This document shows positions 58,139 through 64,000 of a stretch of 64,000 nt of DNA, in pieces. The DNA comes from Micavibrio_C sp046294845. GTDB lineage: Bacteria; Pseudomonadota; Alphaproteobacteria; Micavibrionales; Micavibrionaceae. A program made the position numbers and the translations under genes. Under the pieces are notes generated by a model. The model was not told the origin of the DNA, did not search any database, and saw only the letters and a list, made by a program, of their open reading frames with translations. Each line of letters begins with the position of its first letter. Positions within the stretch are counted from its first letter, which is position 1. The stretch spans positions 620,001 through 684,000 of the forward strand of contig JBKBNU010000001.1 of NCBI GenBank assembly GCA_046294845.1, in the 5' to 3' direction.

Positions 58139-59485
58139 ATGGCATCAGCCGTTGAACAACTGGCCCGCAATGCAAACTGGGGCGCTTTGGCCAAAGCTAC
58201 TGAACTTAAAAAGCGCATATTCTTTGTGCTGGGAGCGTTGCTGGTTTATCGCTTGGGTACTTATATTCCTATCCCTGGTATCGATGTCACGGTATGGAAG
58301 GACATCTTCAGCCAAAAGGGTGGTGGTATCCTTGATATGTTCAACATGTTCTCGGGTGGTGCGCTTCAGCGTATGACTATTTTTGCCCTGAACATTATGC
58401 CGTATATTTCGGCTTCAATTATTATGCAGCTGGCTACTTCTATTTCCCCGCAATTGGAAGCGATGAAGAAGGAAGGTGAAACCGGCCGTATGCGCATCAA
58501 CCAGTATACACGCTATCTGACAGTATTGCTGGCAACTGTGCAGGCTTATGGTCTGGCTGTGGGGCTTGAGAGTCTTCAAGGTTCAACAGGTTCCGCTGTT
58601 ATTGATCCGGGAATGTTCTTCCGCGTTTCCACTGTTATTACGATTGTGGGCGGCACTGTTTTCCTGATGTGGCTGGGTGAGCAAATCACGGCACGCGGTG
58701 TTGGTAATGGTATATCCCTGATTATCTTTGCCGGTATTGTTGCCGAATTGCCGCGTGCCATTGGCAGCACATTGGAACTTGGTCGTCAGGGTCAATTCAA
58801 CCTGCTTGAACTGATGCTGATTGGCCTCATGGTTGTCGGTATCATCACTTTCATCGTGTTCATGGAACGCGCACAGCGCCGTGTTCTTGTGCAATATCCC
58901 AAGCGTCAGACAGCGGGTGGCATGTATGCCGGTTCGCAGAATCATATTCCGCTGAAACTGAACACTGCCGGTGTTATTCCGCCGATCTTTGCTTCGTCAT
59001 TGTTGCTGCTGCCTTTGACAATCGTTGGGTTCAGTGGTGCTGAAGGTGGTGATTTTACGGCGACGATTGCGCGCTATCTGTCCCATGGTACTGTGACCTA
59101 TATGGCTCTGTATGGTGCTTTGATTATCTTCTTTGCTTTTTTCTATACAGCGGTTGTTTTTAATCCGCAGGAAAATGCCGAGATGCTGCGTCGTCATGGC
59201 GGTTTTGTTCCGGGTATTCGTCCCGGAAAGCCGACGGCAGAATATTTCGATTATGTTCTGACGCGCACAACCACGATCGGGGCCTTGTATCTGACATTCA
59301 TCTGTCTGTTCCCTGAAATCCTGATTTCACAATATGGATTGCCGTTCTATCTTGGTGGTACCAGTCTGTTGATTGTGGTTTCAGTGACTATGGATACTGT
59401 AGCCCAGATCCATTCGCATCTGGTAGCGCATCAATATGAAGGTTTAATCAAGAAAGCCAAATTGAGAGGAAGCAAACGTCGATGA
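58139..59485 (+). CDS. secY: protein translocase subunit SecY
   Basis: SecY is the channel of the Sec translocon in the inner membrane. The 448-residue protein has about ten hydrophobic segments and the two SecY signatures: near GGGILDMFNMFSGGALQRMT/IMPYISASIIMQL and GNGISLIIFAGIV. Length is normal. An AGAGG site lies 7 nt before the ATG. It is separated from rplO by 184 bp with a terminator, so it must have its own promoter; I could not identify one with confidence. The stop overlaps the adk start by four bases. Confidence 0.97.
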   Translation: MASAVEQLARNANWGALAKATELKKRIFFVLGALLVYRLGTYIPIPGIDVTVWKDIFSQKGGGILDMFNMFSGGALQRMTIFALNIMPYISASIIMQLATSISPQLEAMKKEGETGRMRINQYTRYLTVLLATVQAYGLAVGLESLQGSTGSAVIDPGMFFRVSTVITIVGGTVFLMWLGEQITARGVGNGISLIIFAGIVAELPRAIGSTLELGRQGQFNLLELMLIGLMVVGIITFIVFMERAQRRVLVQYPKRQTAGGMYAGSQNHIPLKLNTAGVIPPIFASSLLLLPLTIVGFSGAEGGDFTATIARYLSHGTVTYMALYGALIIFFAFFYTAVVFNPQENAEMLRRHGGFVPGIRPGKPTAEYFDYVLTRTTTIGALYLTFICLFPEILISQYGLPFYLGGTSLLIVVSVTMDTVAQIHSHLVAHQYEGLIKKAKLRGSKRR

Positions 59486-60102
59486 TCAATCTTATTCTTC
59501 TGGGCCCCCCGGGGGCCGGCAAGGGCACACAAGCCAAACGTCTTGAGGATCAATATGGCCTCAAACAACTCTCAACGGGCGATATGCTGCGTGCAGAGGT
59601 TGCTGCCGGAACCGAACTCGGCAAGAAGGCAAAGGACATCATGGATCAGGGAAATCTGGTTTCCGATGATATTATCATCGATATGATCGAAAAGCGTATT
59701 GCCCAGCCTGATTGCCAGAAGGGTGTCATCTTTGACGGTTTTCCCCGCACACTGGCCCAAGCCCAGGCACTGGATAAAATGCTTGCCGACAAAGGCCATC
59801 CGTTAAGTGCTGTTATAGAGCTTAAGGTTGATGAGGAAGCTCTGGTTAATCGCCTGAACGCCCGTGTTGCCGATGCTTTGGCCAAAGGCCAGCCTGTCCG
59901 CAGTGATGACAATGAAGCAACCCTGCGCAAGCGTCTGGACGTATTCCGTCAGGATACAGCTCCGATAATTCCGTATTATCAGGGCAAAGGTGCTCTCAAG
60001 AGCGTTGATGGTATGGCTGCGATTGATGAGGTTGCCAAAGCGATTGATGGTCTTTTGTGCAAAGGGCAGTCTTGCGCTGCCCCCAAGGCCAGCCTTAACT
60101 GA
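59482..60102 (+). CDS. adk: adenylate kinase
   Basis: The enzyme interconverts AMP + ATP and 2 ADP. The 206-residue protein has the P-loop GPPGAGKGTQAK (8-19), the AMP-binding FDGFPRTLAQAQAL and a short lid lacking the zinc or long LID insertion, the form common in alphaproteobacteria. It overlaps secY by four bases (ATGA) and is followed by a terminator. The last 15 residues (KGQSCAAPKASLN) form a small tail. Confidence 0.97.
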   Translation: MINLILLGPPGAGKGTQAKRLEDQYGLKQLSTGDMLRAEVAAGTELGKKAKDIMDQGNLVSDDIIIDMIEKRIAQPDCQKGVIFDGFPRTLAQAQALDKMLADKGHPLSAVIELKVDEEALVNRLNARVADALAKGQPVRSDDNEATLRKRLDVFRQDTAPIIPYYQGKGALKSVDGMAAIDEVAKAIDGLLCKGQSCAAPKASLN

Positions 60103-60125
60103 TCGGGATTTTGAGAACTGCCAAA

Positions 60126-60153
60126 AAGCCGCCCCGAAGAGGGCGGTTTTTTA
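60126..60153 (+). terminator. rho-independent terminator of secY-adk
   Basis: CCGCCC (60129-60134) pairs with GGGCGG (60141-60146), extended by flanking A-T and G-T pairs, followed by TTTTTT. Confidence 0.88.
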
Positions 60154-60215
60154 CTATTAAGTGAGGCCGGAAAACAGGTATTTAATTTACATAATATACA
60201 GTGTAGAAACATGGG

Positions 60216-60224
60216 TTATCCACA
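60216..60224 (+). promoter_or_regulatory. perfect DnaA box upstream of the rpsM promoter
   Basis: TTATCCACA, the full consensus DnaA box, ends 10 bp before the -35 of the rpsM-rplQ promoter. Its position would allow DnaA to affect transcription; a chance match cannot be excluded. Confidence 0.45.
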
Positions 60225-60234
60225 GGTATTTTGA

Positions 60235-60262
60235 TTGACTCTTATTAAGAAATTCATATAAT
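60235..60262 (+). promoter_or_regulatory. promoter of rpsM-rpsK-rpoA-rplQ
   Basis: TTGACT (60235-60240), 16 bp, perfect TATAAT (60257-60262). Start near 60269. Confidence 0.8.
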
Positions 60263-60288
60263 CCGCGCATCTCCCTATAAGGAGCGTA

Positions 60289-60323
60289 CGTTTTTCTTTC
60301 CCTTTCAAAAGGAGGGAAAAACG
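60289..60323 (+). promoter_or_regulatory. leader hairpin of the alpha operon
   Basis: CGTTTTT (60289-60295) pairs with AAAAACG (60317-60323), and inside it TCCC/GGGA and CTTT/AAAG continue the stem with a small bulge. The stem buries an AAAGGAGG sequence. It lies about 80 nt before the rpsM start and could be the site of S4- or S13-type feedback by analogy with E. coli. Confidence 0.45.
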
Positions 60324-60401
60324 GTTGGTATACGATCCGGCGTCCTCCAATTTGGATTTTACGGATCGGTTGGAAATCAAACGAAAACAAGGAGTAAAAA
60401 C

Positions 60402-60782
60402 GTGGCCCGTATTGCAGGTGTTAACGTTCCTGATAACAAGCGCGTAATCATCGCGTTGACTTATATCCATGGCATTGGCCGCACATCCGCGAAACAAATC
60501 GCTGATGATTGCGGCATCACACACGATCGTCGCATGAATTCGGTGACAGAAGATGAGCTGAACGCCATCCGTCGCGAAATCGAATCCGGCAAATACATGA
60601 TCGAAGGTGACCTGCGCCGTGAAATTTCCCTGAACATTAAGCGACTGATGGACATGAGATCCCTCCGTGGTCTGCGTCACCGTGCAAATCTGCCGGTTCG
60701 TGGTCAACGTACCCGCACCAACGCTCGTACTCGCAAGGGTCCTGCTAAGCCGGTTGCTGGTAAGAAAATCGTCAAGAAATAA
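60402..60782 (+). CDS. rpsM: 30S ribosomal protein S13
   Basis: S13 is a 30S head protein in intersubunit bridges. The 126-residue sequence begins at GTG 60402 (ARIAGVNVPDNKRVIIALTY), behind AAGGAGT, with no ATG alternative nearby. The signature LRGLRHRANLPVRGQRTRTN is present. First gene of the alpha operon with rpsK, rpoA and rplQ; rpsD is not in the cluster, as in other alphaproteobacteria. Confidence 0.98.
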   Translation: MARIAGVNVPDNKRVIIALTYIHGIGRTSAKQIADDCGITHDRRMNSVTEDELNAIRREIESGKYMIEGDLRREISLNIKRLMDMRSLRGLRHRANLPVRGQRTRTNARTRKGPAKPVAGKKIVKK

Positions 60783-60812
60783 TCTTCACAGGATATAAGG
60801 AATTATACAATC

Positions 60813-61211
60813 ATGGCTAAAGAAGACGCAAAAGGCGTAAAGGGCAAAAAGAAAGTCCGTAAGAATATTTCTTCCGGTGTTGCCCACGTAAACGCCAGCT
60901 TCAACAACACCATCATCACAATCACAGACGCACAAGGTAACGCTGTTTCCTGGGCTTCTGCGGGTATGATGGGTTTCAAAGGTTCTCGTAAATCCACGCC
61001 GTACGCTGCTCAGCTTACAGCTGAAGACGCAGGCCGCAAGGCTATGGATCATGGTATGCGTGAACTGGATGTAACGGTAAAAGGTCCCGGTTCAGGTCGC
61101 GAGTCTGCTCTGCGTTCTCTGCAGTCACTGGGCTTTGCTATCCGTTCTATCAAAGATATCACACCGATCCCGCACAACGGTTGCAAACCACGCAAGCGTC
61201 GTCGCGTATAA
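60813..61211 (+). CDS. rpsK: 30S ribosomal protein S11
   Basis: S11 forms the platform of the 30S subunit. The 132-residue sequence has AHVNASFNNTIITITDAQGN and the C-terminal signature SIKDITPIPHNGCKPRKRRRV. The first 20 residues are Lys-rich. It lies 30 bp after rpsM. A hairpin with a GAAA loop follows its stop codon before rpoA. Confidence 0.98.
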   Translation: MAKEDAKGVKGKKKVRKNISSGVAHVNASFNNTIITITDAQGNAVSWASAGMMGFKGSRKSTPYAAQLTAEDAGRKAMDHGMRELDVTVKGPGSGRESALRSLQSLGFAIRSIKDITPIPHNGCKPRKRRRV

Positions 61212-61223
61212 TTACCGCAAGGT

Positions 61224-61243
61224 GCCCCGGCGAAAGCTGGGGC
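61224..61243 (+). other. GNRA-capped hairpin between rpsK and rpoA
   Basis: GCCCCGGC (61224-61231) pairs with GCTGGGGC (61236-61243) around a GAAA tetraloop. T-rich sequence follows only 6 bp later and is broken (CGTTTTAAGTTTTTT), so it may be a partial terminator or an RNA-processing site that sets the ratio of rpoA to ribosomal protein mRNA. Confidence 0.5.
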
Positions 61244-61314
61244 TCAGCGTTTTAAGTTTTTTAGTAACCAGAGGCCGGCTAAGAACCGGATGACGTTAGA
61301 AAAGGAAAGTGACT

Positions 61315-62328
61315 ATGATTCAGAAGAACTGGCAAGAGCTGATTAAGCCTAACAAGGTTGACGTAGGACACAGCAAAGATCCGCGTACAGGTAAAGTTGT
61401 TGTCGAGCCGCTCGAGCGTGGCTTTGGTCTGACACTCGGTAACGCTTTGCGTCGTATCCTGTTGTCTTCTCTGCAAGGCGCAGCTGTAACATCCGTTCAA
61501 ATCGACGGCGTTCTGCATGAGTTCTCCAGCATTGAAGGCGTACGCGAAGATGTGACAGACATTGTTCTGAACATCAAAGCGATTGCTGTTCGTATGCATG
61601 TTGAAGGTCCGAAGAAAATGCGTTTGCACGCTGAAGGTCCTTGTGAAGTGACAGCCGGCATGATCGAAGCCGGTGCCGACATCGAGATCATGAATCCTGA
61701 TCTGGTGATTTGCACACTCGATAAAGGTGCAAAGCTGAACATGGAAATGACAGTGAACACCGGTAAAGGCTACCGTCCGGCAGCTCAAAACCGTCCAGAA
61801 GAAGCCCCTGTTGGCCTGATCCCTGTTGACTCTGTATTTTCTCCGGTACGTAAGGTTTCTTACGAAGTGGAAGATACCCGCGTGGGCCAGATCACAGACT
61901 ATGACAAGCTGACACTGCATGTTGAAACAAACGGCGTGATTGCTCCTGAAGATGCTGTGGCTTATGCCGCCCGCATCATGCAAGACCAACTGCAAGTCTT
62001 CATCAACTTCGAAGAGCCTAAAGCTGCCGAAGCCAAAGAAGAACGCAGTGAGCTGCCGTTCAACCGCAATCTGCTGCGCAAAGTTGACGAACTGGAACTT
62101 TCTGTTCGTTCTGCCAACTGCCTCAAAAACGATAACATCGTTTATATTGGTGATCTGGTGCAGAAATCAGAAAGCGATATGCTCCGTACACCAAACTTCG
62201 GTCGTAAATCTCTGAACGAGATCAAGGAAGTTCTGGCTACAATGGGTCTGCATCTTGGTATGCAGATCGAAGGTTGGCCGCCAGAGAACATCGAGGATCT
62301 GGCTCGTAAAGTTGACGAACCTTTCTAA
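61315..62328 (+). CDS. rpoA: DNA-directed RNA polymerase alpha subunit
   Basis: The alpha subunit dimer nucleates RNA polymerase assembly; its C-terminal domain contacts UP elements and activators. I choose ATG 61315 behind AAGGAAAG (a GTG two codons upstream is in frame), giving 337 residues. The N-terminal domain has GFGLTLGNALRRILLSSLQG, and the CTD has LELSVRSANCLKNDNI with the DNA-contacting arginine and PNFGRKSLNEIKEVL. Length is typical for alphaproteobacteria. Confidence 0.98.
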   Translation: MIQKNWQELIKPNKVDVGHSKDPRTGKVVVEPLERGFGLTLGNALRRILLSSLQGAAVTSVQIDGVLHEFSSIEGVREDVTDIVLNIKAIAVRMHVEGPKKMRLHAEGPCEVTAGMIEAGADIEIMNPDLVICTLDKGAKLNMEMTVNTGKGYRPAAQNRPEEAPVGLIPVDSVFSPVRKVSYEVEDTRVGQITDYDKLTLHVETNGVIAPEDAVAYAARIMQDQLQVFINFEEPKAAEAKEERSELPFNRNLLRKVDELELSVRSANCLKNDNIVYIGDLVQKSESDMLRTPNFGRKSLNEIKEVLATMGLHLGMQIEGWPPENIEDLARKVDEPF

Positions 62329-62348
62329 GGATAGGTTCTGATGTTAAT

Positions 62349-62374
62349 AGGTCCTTTTAAGATGAAAAGGACCT
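62349..62374 (+). other. perfect 10-bp hairpin between rpoA and rplQ
   Basis: AGGTCCTTTT (62349-62358) and AAAAGGACCT (62365-62374) are perfect arms around AAGATG, starting 20 bp after the rpoA stop. No T-run follows. It may be a processing or attenuation signal ahead of rplQ. Confidence 0.5.
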
Positions 62375-62490
62375 GTTACAAAACAAAGGGCATGGTGCCC
62401 GCTTCCGTTTCCAATGGCCCTCTTGGGCTCATGTTAACGGAATACACAATGGATCTTCTGCGGAAGACCGCTGCTATGAAGGACTAGAAA

Positions 62491-63072
62491 ATGAACCACG
62501 GTATTAAACAACGCAAGTTGAACCGCACAACACCTCACCGTAAAGCCATGTTTGCCAATATGGCAGCAGCTTTGGTTAAGCACGAGCAGATCGTAACAAC
62601 TCTGCCTAAAGCAAAGGAACTGAAGCCGATCGTTGAGAAGCTGGTAACACTGGGCAAGAAATCCAAGGCTGATCCTAAAACAGCTCTGGCTAACCGTCGC
62701 CGCGCGATTGCGATCATGCGTGATAAAGATCAGGTTTCCAAACTGTTTGATGTTATTGCCGACCGTTATGCTACACGTCAGGGTGGTTATATCCGCGTCC
62801 TGAAAGCAGGCTTCCGTTATGGTGATGCTGCCCCCATGGCTGTAATCGAGTTCGTTGATCGCGATGTAAGCGCCAAAGGTAAAGACAGCGGCCCAACACA
62901 ATTTGCTGATGAAGCTGCTTACGAAGCCGCTCAGGAAGCTGCCAAAGCTGAAAAGGCCGAGAAAAAAGCGGCCCAGAAAGTTGCCAAAGGTGATAGCGTC
63001 AAAGCGAAAAAAGACGCAGGCGCTGCTGGCGGCAAGACAACCGTTCGCAAGGCTTCCCAGCGCGGTAAATAA
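62491..63072 (+). CDS. rplQ: 50S ribosomal protein L17, with C-terminal extension
   Basis: L17 lies at the tunnel exit. Residues 1-120 are a normal L17 (MNHGIKQRKLNRTTPHRKAM, ALVKHEQIVTTLPKAKELKP, GGYIRVLKAGFRYGDAAPMA). The product then continues to 193 residues as a tail dominated by Ala, Lys and Glu and ending TVRKASQRGK; alphaproteobacterial L17 is often about 140, so the tail is notably long. A strong terminator follows and ends the operon. Confidence 0.96.
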   Translation: MNHGIKQRKLNRTTPHRKAMFANMAAALVKHEQIVTTLPKAKELKPIVEKLVTLGKKSKADPKTALANRRRAIAIMRDKDQVSKLFDVIADRYATRQGGYIRVLKAGFRYGDAAPMAVIEFVDRDVSAKGKDSGPTQFADEAAYEAAQEAAKAEKAEKKAAQKVAKGDSVKAKKDAGAAGGKTTVRKASQRGK

Positions 63073-63110
63073 TCAGCCATCCCCTTGGGGTATTGGTCCT
63101 AAAGAATACA

Positions 63111-63139
63111 AAAACGGCCCCTCTAAGGGCCGTTTTTTT
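63111..63139 (+). terminator. rho-independent terminator of the alpha operon
   Basis: AAAACGGCCC (63111-63120) pairs with GGGCCGTTTT (63127-63136) around CTCTAA, followed by further Ts. Confidence 0.92.
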
Positions 63140-63253
63140 ATGCTTGTCTAATGGTTATCAAGAGGGCAAGTCCTTGTCGGGGCAGGGGTGTCATGCTAGT
63201 CTTTGCAATGCCTTATAAAGGCGATTTTTCTGATTATTCCGAAGGGGCATTCT

Positions 63254-63535
63254 ATGAAATTTTATGGTCCGGCAGCGCTGTGCTTGGCGCTTACAGTTTA
63301 CTTTGTAACGGGTTTCTCTTCTGCGGCGCATGCTTATATTGATCTTGGTACGGGCAGTATGATTTTCCAGATGATTGTTGCCGGTTTTGTCGGCCTGACA
63401 TTTACAATCAAAATGTACTGGTTCAAGATCAAAGCCAAAATCAAGCAATTGATGGGGCAAGGGGATGCTGAAGCATCGGCAACAACAGGTTTGAACAAAG
63501 ATAATAGTGATGATGGCCACAGCACAAAAAATTAA
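63254..63535 (+). CDS. small exported single-pass membrane protein, 93 aa
   Basis: The protein has a signal peptide (about 5-23, likely cleavage after AHA, residue 27), then YIDLGTGSMIFQ, a form I know from a family of small bacterial membrane proteins that begin YIDPGTGS after the signal, one membrane segment (about 36-55) and a Lys-rich then polar C-terminal tail. I choose ATG 63254, with GAAGGGG about 6 nt upstream. The end overlaps the next gene's start by 23 bp. Function is unknown, but the downstream gene is a NoeA-like methyltransferase and the two are probably co-transcribed. Confidence 0.75.
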   Translation: MKFYGPAALCLALTVYFVTGFSSAAHAYIDLGTGSMIFQMIVAGFVGLTFTIKMYWFKIKAKIKQLMGQGDAEASATTGLNKDNSDDGHSTKN

Positions 63536-64000
63536 ATCATCCTTCCGCGATCCGGATGGACAGGTTTTTATTGAAGGCGACCGTATTTTTCGTTTGATCC
63601 GCCGTGATGCTGTTTCCCATTACCGTCATTTGATGGATAGCGGCTTATATAATGCTTTGATCAAGGAAGGTCTATTGATCAGTCATCAGGAAATCGCTAA
63701 TGACCAGCATGATATTGCAACGGCATCGGGTGATATTGTTATTGCCCCCGAACGTATTCCCTTTATCTCTTATCCTTATGAATGGAGTTTTTCAGCACTG
63801 AAAGAAGCAGCGCTGACCACTTTAAAGATTCAAAAGTTATGTCTGGATCATGGCATGACTTTGCAAGATGCTACGGCTTTTAATATCCAGTTTATAAATG
63901 GCCGCTGGCTTATGATTGATACGGGTTCATTCCGTAAGCAGGATCATTTTGCCCCCTGGGGTGCGTATCGACAGTTCTGCCAGCACTTTTTGGCACCATT
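63513..64000 (+). CDS. NoeA-like class I SAM-dependent methyltransferase (5' part)
   Basis: The frame starts at ATG 63513, overlapping the previous gene, and runs off the right edge after 162 codons. The N-terminal region FRDPDGQVFIEGDRIFRLI, PERIPFISYPYEWSFSALKE, LDHGMTLQDATAFNIQFING and AYRQFCQHFLAP matches the leading domain of the nodulation protein NoeA-like methyltransferase group; the catalytic Rossmann domain should lie beyond the window. The substrate is unknown; rhizobial NoeA modifies Nod-factor-related products but most homologues are in non-nodulating bacteria. Confidence 0.8.
   Translation, partial: MATAQKIKSSFRDPDGQVFIEGDRIFRLIRRDAVSHYRHLMDSGLYNALIKEGLLISHQEIANDQHDIATASGDIVIAPERIPFISYPYEWSFSALKEAALTTLKIQKLCLDHGMTLQDATAFNIQFINGRWLMIDTGSFRKQDHFAPWGAYRQFCQHFLAP

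Overview
The window is a stretch of an alphaproteobacterial chromosome of intermediate G+C (judged by eye). The evidence is the radA-cvpA-purF-SDR order, an NADP isocitrate dehydrogenase of the alphaproteobacterial/mitochondrial kind, an Fe-S type PurF, an adenylate kinase without the long LID domain, the secY-adk-rpsM order without rpmJ, and a beta subunit of RNA polymerase with the alphaproteobacterial spacer regions. I cannot name the genus. A deep-branching, non-rhizobial lineage is likely, because several gene neighbourhoods that are normally stable are rearranged.

Region 1 (1-14.7 kb) is housekeeping. It holds radA, a hypothetical gene, cvpA-purF-SDR, then on the minus strand a yfgM-like/bamB/der/mscS group (outer-membrane assembly and ribosome GTPase). 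Two unassigned genes follow, then icd, a secreted LysM-L,D-transpeptidase and a YdcK-like left-handed beta-helix protein.

Region 2 (14.7-28.2 kb) starts with tuf copy 1, followed by the stress cluster prkA-yeaH-spoVR and a CYTH-domain protein. Next come tRNA-Trp(CCA), a macA-macB-nodT tripartite efflux operon and a small minus-strand gene. In most proteobacteria tuf-tRNA-Trp is followed by secE-nusG-rplK-rplA-rplJ. Here secE, nusG, rplK and rplA are not in the window and the efflux operon stands in their place.

Region 3 (28.2-40.8 kb) holds rplJ-rplL behind a strong promoter and a long leader. Then comes an unusual insertion of three genes: an exported heptad-repeat protein, an ECF sigma factor and a membrane anti-sigma-like protein. 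rpoB-rpoC follow under their own promoter. Between rpoC and rpsL lie an Xre/ParS-like protein, a divergent ADP-ribosylglycohydrolase and a 76-residue protein.

Region 4 (43.2-63.1 kb) is the ribosomal block. One promoter (43191-43219) apparently serves 25 genes from rpsL through rplO with no terminator until 57980-58008: str (rpsL-rpsG-fusA-tuf copy 2), S10 and spc genes. Then secY-adk is a separate unit with its own terminator, and rpsM-rpsK-rpoA-rplQ has a near-consensus promoter preceded by a perfect DnaA-box sequence. The two tuf coding regions appear identical, with identity stopping at the start and stop codons. Many ribosomal proteins carry Ala/Lys- or Ala/Glu-rich tails (S17, L29, L30, L15, L17, L3), as does the N terminus of RpoB.

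Region 5 (63.1-64 kb) has a small exported membrane protein and the start of a NoeA-like methyltransferase gene that runs off the end.

No CRISPR array, insertion sequence, prophage or rRNA gene was seen. The best candidates for new biology are the ECF/heptad-repeat module between rplL and rpoB, the ADP-ribosylglycohydrolase pair between rpoC and rpsL, and the CYTH gene attached to prkA-yeaH-spoVR.
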